64,000 nucleotides of DNA from JBCCOW01 sp039025855 (GTDB lineage Bacteria; Planctomycetota; Phycisphaerae; Phycisphaerales; Phycisphaeraceae): NCBI GenBank assembly GCA_039025855.1, contig JBCCNL010000015.1, forward strand, positions 1 through 64,000. Direction: 5' to 3'. Made by a program: the position numbers and the translations under genes. Positions 10,943 to 19,109 of the stretch are shown here, piece after piece; within the stretch, counting starts at the first letter, position 1, and each line of letters begins with the position of its first letter. The notes under the pieces were generated by a model, which made no database searches, had not been told where the DNA came from, and worked only from the letters and a program-made list of their open reading frames with translations.

Positions 10943-11030
10943 CGGCTTTCTCTCCTCTCCAAGCTGTACTCACTCTACCCCGTCTCTCGCGAAACGCACC
11001 CCCAATCCGCAACATCCGCACCACCCATTT

Positions 11031-11501
11031 TCAACGCGCCGGCTGCGTCGCTACCCCACCCTGTCCATCCCCCCCACATTCACCCACGCCCGGTTCCTCC
11101 GCCGCCTTCGGCCCGATCTCACGCAGATAAAACACCAACGCATCGACCTCCTCCGGTGTCAGGTGTGCGTAGCTCGCCATCCCTGCCGTGTACCCCCGCT
11201 TCACATCCGCAATCGGGTTCCGGATCGACCGCCGCAGATACCGGTAGTCCGCCACCGCCGTCTTCCCGTCGATCAGCTCGACCTCCGTTCCGAACAGCCC
11301 GTTCAACGCCGGCCCCGTCCCCTTCTGCCCCGTCACGCTGTGGCACGCGTCGCACGACTGCGCCGCAAAGATCGACTTCCCCAGCGCCACCCGCACCGCC
11401 ACCTCCTGCTCCGTCATCGGCACCGAAAACGGGTCCGGCCGCTCCGTCTCCCCACACCCCACCCCACCCACCGCCAACCCACCCACCAAAAGCAACACCA
11501 T
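11031..11501 (-). CDS. Exported class I cytochrome c
   Basis: A small c-type cytochrome for periplasmic electron transfer. The CDACH heme site is near residue 50 and the likely axial Met is in GYTAGMASY; spacing and LTPEEVDALVFYLREIG match the mono-heme fold found in cytochrome oxidase subunit II C-terminal domains. The chosen ATG begins a hydrophobic export segment ending in GVGC, possibly a lipobox. The frame extends upstream to 11903, but a strong hairpin at 11533-11558 makes a start there unlikely; an ATG at 11588 and a GTG at 11513 are alternatives. The C terminus is VATQPAR, a tail shared with other exported proteins in the window. Confidence 0.85.
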   Translation of the reverse strand: MVLLLVGGLAVGGVGCGETERPDPFSVPMTEQEVAVRVALGKSIFAAQSCDACHSVTGQKGTGPALNGLFGTEVELIDGKTAVADYRYLRRSIRNPIADVKRGYTAGMASYAHLTPEEVDALVFYLREIGPKAAEEPGVGECGGDGQGGVATQPAR

Positions 11502-11532
11502 CAACACCCACACCCCACCAACACCCCCATAA

Positions 11533-11558
11533 AGCCCGGCCGTAGCCACGGCCGGGCT
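11533..11558 (-). terminator. Hairpin between a hypothetical gene and the cytochrome c gene
   Basis: An 11-bp perfect inverted repeat (AGCCCGGCCGT / ACGGCCGGGCT) with an AGCC/GGCT loop, followed on the minus strand by TTTA. It lies 38 bases past the stop of the upstream minus-strand gene and just before the cytochrome start. It fits a terminator or attenuator. Confidence 0.7.
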
Positions 11559-11596
11559 CGCACCGCCACAACACTTGTCATCCCGCATACCCCGCA

Positions 11597-12397
11597 TCAC
11601 CCCACACCCCGCAGCGTCAGCACCGCATCCGTCAGCAACAACGCCACCACCGCTGCCCCCGGCCCACCCTCCACCGCAAGATGCGTCTCCACATCGTGCA
11701 ACTGCTGCTCGGCAAACCAGCCCGTCTCCGCCACCGACGCAAACGCCGCCAAACCCCACGGCTGATACGTCGTGTAGTCCGGCTGCGTGTGCCCCTGATG
11801 AAACACCGCCACCCGCGCCGCCGCCGCCGACCAATCCCCCCGCGTCTCCCGCCTCGCCAGCAGGTCCAACCCATGCAGCCCCGCCAACTCCCGATACGTC
11901 CACGCGTCCAACAAATCATCCAGCCCCAAGTGATGCAACGCCCCGTCCTTGCCCGGCGACCCCACCACCCCATCCACGACCGCTTCATCTACCACCGCCG
12001 CGTTCACCTGCCCCCACAACACCTCCGACACATCACCTCGACTCAACTCAGGCCATCCCGCTTCAGCGGGATGGGCCCCCACCCCCAACCCCACCAACCG
12101 CCCCAGCAGCGCCCCGTACAGCCCCCGGCTATGCCCCCGCCCATCCGCAAACCGTACCCCCGCATCCCCCACCGCCTCACGCGCCGATGCCACCCGATCC
12201 ACCAGCCCCACCGCCTCACGCCGAGCCCCTTCCGCATCCTCATCCAGCAGCGCCTCACACAACCCCACCGCCGACACCAACCCCACACGCACTTCCCCCG
12301 AGCGGTCCGCGTGCGCGACCACTTCCTCAGCCTGCCCGAGCGCACGCCGAGCAACCCCATCAACCATCAACGACCAGCGCGTAGACTCCGTTGCCAT
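11597..12397 (-). CDS. Hypothetical soluble protein, rich in Ala, Val and acidic residues
   Basis: A 266-residue protein starting at MATESTRWS. It has no signal peptide or membrane segment and no motif that I recognise; composition and predicted helices suggest a helical repeat or DUF-like protein. Features include HQGHTQPDYTTYQPWGLAAFASVAETGW near the C terminus, which looks conserved and has several aromatic residues. A perfect hairpin at 12051-12077 is translated as HPAEAGW in the middle of the protein. The codon pattern supports real coding, but the function is unknown. Upstream lies a CGGTCGCTTGCGACCG palindrome and then the divergently oriented Rieske gene. Confidence 0.65.
   Translation of the reverse strand: MATESTRWSLMVDGVARRALGQAEEVVAHADRSGEVRVGLVSAVGLCEALLDEDAEGARREAVGLVDRVASAREAVGDAGVRFADGRGHSRGLYGALLGRLVGLGVGAHPAEAGWPELSRGDVSEVLWGQVNAAVVDEAVVDGVVGSPGKDGALHHLGLDDLLDAWTYRELAGLHGLDLLARRETRGDWSAAAARVAVFHQGHTQPDYTTYQPWGLAAFASVAETGWFAEQQLHDVETHLAVEGGPGAAVVALLLTDAVLTLRGVG
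12051..12077. repeat. Palindrome inside a hypothetical gene
   Basis: CCATCCCGCT-TC-AGCGGGATGG is a perfect 10-bp stem with a 2-base loop, extended by GG/CC-type pairs. It lies entirely within the coding frame of the 11597-12397 gene. It has the same build as other palindromes of the window that sit inside genes. Confidence 0.7.
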
Positions 12398-12413
12398 AGT
12401 CTGAAATTTTAGC

Positions 12414-12431
12414 CCGGTCGCTTGCGACCGG
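12414..12431. repeat. CCGGTCGCTTGCGACCGG palindrome, copy 1
   Basis: CCGGTCGC-TT-GCGACCGG is a perfect 8-bp stem. It lies between the divergent starts of the hypothetical gene and the Rieske gene. A second copy with the same core is at 12834-12849, so the Rieske gene is bracketed by the pair. Confidence 0.75.
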
Positions 12432-12459
12432 CTCCCACGAAACACCCTGAGAACCTCCC

Positions 12460-12828
12460 ATCACCACCCCCGAACCCCACACCCCGCACCCCGAAACCGC
12501 CTGGCAAGACCTCGCCCCCGCCGCCGACATCGAGGCCGACGGCCACCGCTGCATCAACGCCGCCGACCGCGAGGTCATCGCCTTCCACACCCCCCGCGGC
12601 TTCTCCTGCATGGCCAACGTCTGCCCCCACGCCGGCCTCCCCCTCCACGAAGGCGAGGTCCGCGGCATGACCATCACCTGTCCCTACCACGCCTACACCT
12701 ACCACACCCACACCGGCAAAAACATCGATTTCCCCGAGTTCGAGCCCCCAGCCACCATGTACCCCACCCGCGTCACCGACGCGGGCATCCTCCAGGCCCA
12801 ACTCCCACCCACAAAACCAACCACCTAG
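12460..12828 (+). CDS. Rieske-type [2Fe-2S] ferredoxin, start codon abnormal
   Basis: A small soluble Rieske domain protein of the NirD/ferredoxin type. The cluster ligands are seen as CPHAG and CPYHAY, 17 residues apart, within about 120 residues in all. The first ATG in this frame (12610) would cut away about 50 residues, including the first strands of the fold. Upstream of it the frame stays open, with good coding character, to a TGA at 12449-12451, and no ATG, GTG, TTG or CTG occurs in it. The coordinates given use an ATC at 12460. A rare ATC start, a sequencing error or a recent mutation are all possible. The electron donor or acceptor is unknown. Confidence 0.75.
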   Translation: MTTPEPHTPHPETAWQDLAPAADIEADGHRCINAADREVIAFHTPRGFSCMANVCPHAGLPLHEGEVRGMTITCPYHAYTYHTHTGKNIDFPEFEPPATMYPTRVTDAGILQAQLPPTKPTT

Positions 12829-12833
12829 TAGCG

Positions 12834-12849
12834 CGGTCGCTTGCGACCG
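12834..12849. repeat. CGGTCGCTTGCGACCG palindrome, copy 2
   Basis: CGGTCGC-TT-GCGACCG is a perfect 7-bp stem, followed by TTT. It starts 6 bases after the Rieske stop and ends 7 bases before the ATG of the M20 peptidase gene, so it occupies the usual ribosome-binding position of that gene. Confidence 0.75.
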
Positions 12850-12856
12850 TTTCCCC

Positions 12857-14275
12857 ATGAACAACCTCACCGACCACCTCACCGCCACCCGCCCCGACGT
12901 CGAGCAACGCTTCACCGAGCTCCTCGCCATCCCCTCCGTCTCGACCGACCCCCAGCACGCCCCCGACCTCGCCGCCGCCTGTCGATTCGCCGCCGACCAC
13001 CTCACCGCCTCCGGCCTCACCGCCACCATCCACGAGACCGAAGGCCACCCCCTCGTCCTCGCCCACTCCACCCCCGACCAAGTCGCCAACCCGCAAGCCC
13101 CAACCGTCCTCTTCTACGGCCACCTCGACGTCCAACCCGCCGCCCTCAGTGACGGCTGGTCCAACGACCCGTTCAACCCCACGCTCCTCGACGGCAAGGT
13201 CTACGCCCGCGGCGCTTCCGATGACAAGGCCGGCGTCCTCTCCTTCCTCGAAGCCCTCCGCGCCTACCACGACACCAACACCCCCCTGCCCGGCCCCGTC
13301 ACCGTCCTCCTCGAATGCGAAGAAGAGATCGGTTCACCCTCCCTCCCCGCCTTCCTCGAACAACACCAATCTGAACTCACCGCCGACATCGTCGTCATCT
13401 GCGACACCACCATGTGGGACTACCCGATCAAGCCCACGGATGGCGAAGCCTTCCGTGGGATATCCCGCCCCCCCGACATCGCCATCACCACCGCCCTCCG
13501 CGGACTCGCCTACTTCGACCTCGTCCTCCAAGGCCCCGACCGCGACCTCCACTCCGGCGTCTACGGCGGCGCGCTCGCCAACCCCGCCAACGCCCTCACC
13601 CGCATCCTCGGCCAGCTCCACGACAACCAACACCGCATCGCCATTCCGGGCTTTTACGACGACGTCCTCCCCGCACCCGACCACGGCTGGCAACACCTCA
13701 ACTTCGACGCCGACGCCTTCACCCAAGAGGTCGGCCTCCCCCCCTCCGGCGAAGCCGACCTCCCCACCCTTGTCCGCCGCTGGGCCCGCCCCTCCTGCGA
13801 CATCAACGGCCTCAGCTCAGGCTTCCAGGGCCCCGGTGCCAAAACCGTCATCGCCAGCACCGCCAACGCCAAGGTCTCCTTCCGCCTCGCCCCCGGCCAG
13901 GACCCCCACCGCATCGAAACCCTCTTCCGCGATTGGCTCAACACCCACGATCTCCACGGCTGCACCCTCACCGTCACCACCCACGGCCTCGCATACCCCG
14001 TCAACACCCCCACCGACTCCCCCTACCTCCAGCCCGCCATCGACGCCGCCCGCGACACCACCGGCCGACCCGCCGTCCTCGTCCAGGAGGGTGCCTCCAT
14101 CCCCGTCGTCGCCGACTTCAAACGCATCCTCGGCATCGACTCCCTCCTCATCGGCTTCGGCCTAAACAGCGACAACATCCACGCCCCCGACGAACACATC
14201 GACCTCGACCGCCTCCACCTCGGTACCGCCACCCTCGTCCGACTCCTCGAACACACCGCGGCTCTCGCCCCGTAA
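12857..14275 (+). CDS. M20 family metallopeptidase (dipeptidase)
   Basis: A zinc-dependent exo- or dipeptidase, 472 residues, cytoplasmic by absence of a signal peptide. Signatures: VLFYGHLDVQPA (metal His and the catalytic Asp), RGASDDKAG (bridging Asp), the catalytic Glu pair in LLECEEEIGSPS, an Asp ligand in VICDTTMWD, and the dimerisation-domain segment DLHSGVYGGALANP. The end GFGLNSDNIHAPDEHIDL contains the last metal His. Between MWD and IAIT there is an extra stretch of about 16 residues not expected from the family, encoded by a hairpin repeat at 13431-13460. It lies 28 bases after the Rieske gene. Confidence 0.92.
   Translation: MNNLTDHLTATRPDVEQRFTELLAIPSVSTDPQHAPDLAAACRFAADHLTASGLTATIHETEGHPLVLAHSTPDQVANPQAPTVLFYGHLDVQPAALSDGWSNDPFNPTLLDGKVYARGASDDKAGVLSFLEALRAYHDTNTPLPGPVTVLLECEEEIGSPSLPAFLEQHQSELTADIVVICDTTMWDYPIKPTDGEAFRGISRPPDIAITTALRGLAYFDLVLQGPDRDLHSGVYGGALANPANALTRILGQLHDNQHRIAIPGFYDDVLPAPDHGWQHLNFDADAFTQEVGLPPSGEADLPTLVRRWARPSCDINGLSSGFQGPGAKTVIASTANAKVSFRLAPGQDPHRIETLFRDWLNTHDLHGCTLTVTTHGLAYPVNTPTDSPYLQPAIDAARDTTGRPAVLVQEGASIPVVADFKRILGIDSLLIGFGLNSDNIHAPDEHIDLDRLHLGTATLVRLLEHTAALAP
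13431..13460. repeat. CCCACGGA hairpin with TGGCGAAGCCT loop, inside the M20 gene
   Basis: The stem CCCACGGA / TCCGTGGG flanks the 11-base loop TGGCGAAGCCT. The same loop and a one-pair variant of the stem occur between genes at 31791-31820. Here it is translated in frame as part of IKPTDGEAFRGISRP without disturbing the peptidase. Confidence 0.8.
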
Positions 14276-14362
14276 TCCACCGGCAGCCCAGAACCCTGCA
14301 ATAAAAACCGCCCGTCGGCACATTGCTATATCAGACACACGAATCACCCGGCCGACGCGCCC

Positions 14363-15049
14363 ATGAATCCAGTGCCCGACCCCGACCACCCCGCCGGAAC
14401 CCCCGGCCGGGCCATCCAAGAACCCGCCGGCTTCAGCCGCGCGTTCGCCGCGGTCGTCGACGTCCTCTGGCTCGTCGCCATCGGCATCCTCCGTGACCGC
14501 CACCTCGCCGACGACGCCGTTCAGGACGCAGGCCTCATCGCCTTCCAGAAACGCTCCCAATTCCAGACCGGCACCAGCTTCCGCGCCTGGACCTCCACCA
14601 TCGTCCGACACACCGCGCTCAACCTCGCCCGAAAACACCGACGACACACCGGCACGGGTCACGGCCCCGAGACACCCAACCATGACGCCCTCCCCGCTCC
14701 ACCCGATCGACACCCAACCCCGACTGTCAATGCCATCGGCAGGGTCGCCCCAGACCAGCACGCTTTCGACGACGCCGTCGTCCACGCCCTCGACGAACTC
14801 TCCGACACCGCCCGCGCCTGCCTCCTGCTCAAGACCGTCCGTGACCTGAGCTACGCCGAGATCGCCGAAGTCCTCGAGATCCCCGAGGGCACCGCGATGA
14901 GCCACGTCTCTCGTGCCCGCGCCAAGCTCCGCCAACAACTCGCCGCACACCCCGCCGCACCCCAACCCACGCCACCACACGCCACCGACTCATGCGCTTC
15001 ATCGACCCGCCCAACCCGCTCGGCCGATATCAAGAGGGACAAGCCATGA
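14363..15049 (+). CDS. ECF-type RNA polymerase sigma factor
   Basis: A 228-residue sigma-70 family protein with regions 2 and 4 only. Region 2 is seen as RDRHLADDAVQDAGLIAFQK and FRAWTSTIVRHTALNLARKH. Region 4 is DELSDTARACLLLKTVRDLSYAEIAEVLEIPEGTAMSHVSRARAKL, an intact helix-turn-helix for the -35 element. The sequence between regions 2 and 4 is unusually long and proline-rich. The stop overlaps the start of the next gene by four bases (ATGA), the normal arrangement for a sigma factor and its membrane regulator. Its targets are unknown. Confidence 0.93.
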   Translation: MNPVPDPDHPAGTPGRAIQEPAGFSRAFAAVVDVLWLVAIGILRDRHLADDAVQDAGLIAFQKRSQFQTGTSFRAWTSTIVRHTALNLARKHRRHTGTGHGPETPNHDALPAPPDRHPTPTVNAIGRVAPDQHAFDDAVVHALDELSDTARACLLLKTVRDLSYAEIAEVLEIPEGTAMSHVSRARAKLRQQLAAHPAAPQPTPPHATDSCASSTRPTRSADIKRDKP

Positions 15050-15771
15050 CCCCACACAAGGACCCCCAAGACGCTGAGCCGCCCTTGTCTCCAGAAGACC
15101 GCGCGCTCCAAGACGCGATCGACGCCTCCATTCAGCGCCGCTTCACACCATCCTCCGGCGACCGCTTCAACCCCGTACCCAGCGAAGCCGCCACGACCAC
15201 TACCGCCCCATCAAGCCCCTTCCCCTTCCGCCGCGTGATCACCTACGCCCTGCTCGCCGCCGCCTGCCTAGGGCTCGCAGGCACCGTCTACTTCGCGCTC
15301 CAGCCGCCCACCCCCCAAGGCCCCGTCGTCCGCTTCGACCCCATCCACCCCGCACTCGCCTACCGTGAAACCCTCGACCAGGGCTTCGTCCCCGCCTGGG
15401 TCTGTGAGACCGACCAGCAATTCATCGAAGCCTTCCAGACCAAGCTTGGCGTCGGGCTCCTCGCCCAGAGCGACCCCGACCAGGGCATCGAGCTCCTCGG
15501 CATCGGAATCGGTGCCGTCACCTCCAACACCACCGTCACCGTCCTGGCCCGCGTCGATGGCCAACCCGTCACGCTGTTCGCCGACCGCACCGATCAAGTC
15601 TCTACCGACGAAGCCCGACCCCACCCCGACGCCGACGACATCTACCTCCACCGACGCGATCTCCCCGCCGCCGGCCTCACCCTGATCGAAGCCTCCCCTC
15701 TCCCCCAACCCCGCCTCCTCGACCGCTTCGAACGCGTCGAATCACCACCTACTACCCAGCCCGCCGACTAA
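15046..15771 (+). CDS. Membrane protein coupled to the sigma factor, possible anti-sigma factor
   Basis: A 241-residue protein that starts inside the stop of the sigma factor gene. About 65 polar cytoplasmic residues are followed by one membrane helix (VITYALLAAACLGLAGTVYFAL) and an exported domain of about 150 residues. This topology and the coupling are those of ECF anti-sigma factors. However, the HxxxCxxC zinc motif of ZAS anti-sigmas is not visible, and the assignment is inferred from context. The C terminus, ESPPTTQPAD, belongs to the TQP-containing tails seen in other exported proteins here. Confidence 0.72.
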   Translation: MTPHKDPQDAEPPLSPEDRALQDAIDASIQRRFTPSSGDRFNPVPSEAATTTTAPSSPFPFRRVITYALLAAACLGLAGTVYFALQPPTPQGPVVRFDPIHPALAYRETLDQGFVPAWVCETDQQFIEAFQTKLGVGLLAQSDPDQGIELLGIGIGAVTSNTTVTVLARVDGQPVTLFADRTDQVSTDEARPHPDADDIYLHRRDLPAAGLTLIEASPLPQPRLLDRFERVESPPTTQPAD

Positions 15772-15894
15772 CACATCTCCCCAGCGCTGCATTTCTCGCA
15801 CAACCACTGCAAGCCTCGCCCTCCCCCGCGACATCTCCCCTTGGAGAAACCGCCCGGCTCCGTCCGCCGTGCACCCCCCGAACCAGGAGATGAC

Positions 15895-16560
15895 ATGCCC
15901 CTCGCCAGACTGACCCGTACCCTCACCGCCGCCCTCACGCTCACCCTCGCGGCCACCACCGCCCACGCCGGCACCACGCCCACCGACGACCTCGAGTTCT
16001 TCACCACCAACTTCAACGCCCTGCCCCCCGGCTCCCAGGCCCCCGAGCTCGGCCCCGCCTCGTTCACAGACCCCGGCGAGATCCTGTTCTTCCGCAACCG
16101 ACCCTTCTACGTCGCCGCTAGCAACCGCGCCTGGGGCTTCATCCTCGAGTCCGACGCAGACCGTTCCACCCCCGCCGTCATCGACTTCGCCACCCCCGCC
16201 TACCACCTCATCCTTACCCTCCGCGGCAGCAACGGCCTCGCCGACCCCGCACAAATCAACAACTCCACCGGCCAAACCCTCCTCACCTCCGACATCACTG
16301 TCGAGGCCTACGACCCCGCCGGCAACCTGGTCGATTCCATCTCCAACATCTCCAACGACGCCTTCAGCGTCCTCGAATTCAGCGACCAGCCCATCGGCTC
16401 CGTCCGCCTCTTCAACACCGGCGACATCGGCTCCACCCTCAACGTCGGCGAGATCAGCTTCAAATCCGTCCCCACCCCCAGCACCGCACTGCTCGGCACC
16501 ACCGCCCTTGCCCTCCTCGTCACCCGCCGTCGCCGATCCAACCCCCGCACCGCAGACTAA
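15895..16560 (+). CDS. Secreted protein with PEP-CTERM-like C terminus
   Basis: A 221-residue exported protein. An AGGAGA site precedes the ATG, a signal peptide (LTAALTLTLAATTAHA) follows, then a beta-rich domain. The C terminus has the order expected of a PEP-CTERM sorting signal: VPTPS, a hydrophobic helix (ALLGTTALALLV) and a basic cluster (TRRRRS). The Pro-Glu-Pro core is replaced by Pro-Thr-Pro, a known variant. Exosortase-dependent processing is therefore likely but not certain. A strong terminator lies about 40 bases downstream. It follows the sigma/anti-sigma pair by 120 bases and may be under its control. Confidence 0.8.
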   Translation: MPLARLTRTLTAALTLTLAATTAHAGTTPTDDLEFFTTNFNALPPGSQAPELGPASFTDPGEILFFRNRPFYVAASNRAWGFILESDADRSTPAVIDFATPAYHLILTLRGSNGLADPAQINNSTGQTLLTSDITVEAYDPAGNLVDSISNISNDAFSVLEFSDQPIGSVRLFNTGDIGSTLNVGEISFKSVPTPSTALLGTTALALLVTRRRRSNPRTAD

Positions 16561-16600
16561 GACCAACTCCGCTCGTGCATGTGCCGGAGGGACACACCCC

Positions 16601-16631
16601 AGCCCGCGACCCACAAGTCGCGGGCTGTTTT
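16601..16631 (+). terminator. Rho-independent terminator after the secreted protein gene
   Basis: A 10-bp perfect stem (AGCCCGCGAC / GTCGCGGGCT) with loop CCACAA, followed by GTTTTC. It lies between the plus-strand secreted protein gene and the end of the minus-strand kinase-like gene. Confidence 0.85.
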
Positions 16632-16669
16632 CATCCTTCCTAGCCATGCCGCACGACCCCGCCCGTTGC

Positions 16670-17794
16670 TCACCCCGCCGCGTCGAACAACCCCCCCGCC
16701 TTCATCATCCCCTGGTCCTCGAAATAGGCCATCGCCTCCTCCGTGCTCTTGAACCACTTCGTCGCCGTCTCCGTGATGAAAGGCGACGGGTTCTTCTCCG
16801 GGTGCCACACCACATACACCTCCCGCCCGTGGTCAAACGCGTGCTGCAGCTCACGCTCCACCCCGCTGCTCAGCCCCGGCGTCCCGTCCGGCAGGTTCGG
16901 CACCAGCGACACGATCATGTCGCTCTGCCGCACCATCTGGAAGTCCCGCGTGTAGATCTGCCCGTCCACATCCCCCGCAATATCCAAAACCTGCTTCACC
17001 GAGACGTTCAGCGTCTCCTGCCCGCCGCTGAAGCTCCCCGGGTCGGTCTGGATGAAATCCTTGCCTTCCTTCGCCGCATCGAGCGCCGAGTCGAGCAGCA
17101 GCTTCTCGTCCACATCCCCCGGGTCGAACGCGATGAAGTGCTTTGCCAAGTCCGCCCGGAAGTCGTCGATGACCTTCAACACGTCCGGCATACTCACCAC
17201 GTGCGTCATCGGGAACGACGGGTACACCGTCTTCATCTCAGGCCGACAGATCAGCCGGTAGCACGTCTCGGTCGTATCCGTGTGTCGGCCCCGCGACAAC
17301 ACATAAAACCGGCTCTCGATCCCCAGCGCCTGGGCCATCAGCTCGGTCGCCATGATCTCTTCTTCCCGCCAAACCATCAGGTCTTTGAGCGTCGCGTCCG
17401 ACGCGTGGTCGCGATGCAGACGGGCGTGCACGATCTCGATGTTGTCCAGCAGGCAGATCAGTGTGTCGGGCTTCAGCGCTTTCATCTGATCGAAATCAAA
17501 CGCCGAGAACAGCCCGTGCCGCCAACGGAACGTGGCGTGGGTGTTCACCATGATGTTCGGCTGCCCCTCGGACTGCGTGATGATGTCCTTAAACGCCGCC
17601 CGCCGCAGCGCGTTCAACCGGCTCAGCGGCAGATCCAAAATCCGCCCCGACCGCACGTCCGGCGCCTCGCCGTACATCATGTCGCCCACGTTGTAGAGCT
17701 GGATCGTCTCGCCCTTCTGCCCCGCGAAATCCACCACACCTTGAAGGTAGTCCTTCTTGTCCATCCCCACCTGCCCGGTCACGATCGCCCGCAT
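16670..17794 (-). CDS. Adenylate kinase-like P-loop protein with C-terminal deoxyribosyltransferase-like domain
   Basis: A 374-residue soluble protein. The first half has the layout of archaeal-type adenylate kinase (AdkA): VTGQVGMDKKD at the P-loop position, then YNVGDMMY, a LDLPLSRLNALRRAAF segment, VNTHATF, a LICLLDN strand and a final WREEEIMATELMAQA helix. The P-loop is degenerate, since the Ser/Thr after the Lys is replaced by Lys-Asp. The last 100 residues (IYTRDFQMVRQSDMIVSLVP, then SSGVERELQHAFDHGREVYVVW) resemble nucleoside deoxyribosyltransferase-like Rossmann domains with their conserved Glu. The substrate is unknown. It stands alone. Confidence 0.65.
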   Translation of the reverse strand: MRAIVTGQVGMDKKDYLQGVVDFAGQKGETIQLYNVGDMMYGEAPDVRSGRILDLPLSRLNALRRAAFKDIITQSEGQPNIMVNTHATFRWRHGLFSAFDFDQMKALKPDTLICLLDNIEIVHARLHRDHASDATLKDLMVWREEEIMATELMAQALGIESRFYVLSRGRHTDTTETCYRLICRPEMKTVYPSFPMTHVVSMPDVLKVIDDFRADLAKHFIAFDPGDVDEKLLLDSALDAAKEGKDFIQTDPGSFSGGQETLNVSVKQVLDIAGDVDGQIYTRDFQMVRQSDMIVSLVPNLPDGTPGLSSGVERELQHAFDHGREVYVVWHPEKNPSPFITETATKWFKSTEEAMAYFEDQGMMKAGGLFDAAG

Positions 17795-18037
17795 GGCTGC
17801 TCCTGTCGTCGTCTCTGCATTCCTTGCCGCGAGTCACATCAACCCTGCAGCGTCTCGCCCAATGATAGCTGGCTCGCCGTAAGCCACCCGTCACCGCCGC
17901 CTTCACAGCGACCGACCCGCCCCCATCCAACCTGCCCCGCTCCGTATATTGGCTAAGCTACACCGTCCGCGGGACCGCTCGGCCCGCCTATTCTCTGGCT
18001 ACCTCATCCATACATCACACCGGCCCGGAGCCCCACG

Positions 18038-19075
<1,038 letters not shown>

Positions 19076-19109
19076 CCCCGTCTCTTCACAACCCAGCCCC
19101 GGAGGCCCC

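Noticed and set aside
12834..12849. Terminator of the Rieske gene
   Set aside because: The stem is good, but the T run is only three bases and the same palindrome also stands upstream of the Rieske gene, so a dispersed repeat is more likely.
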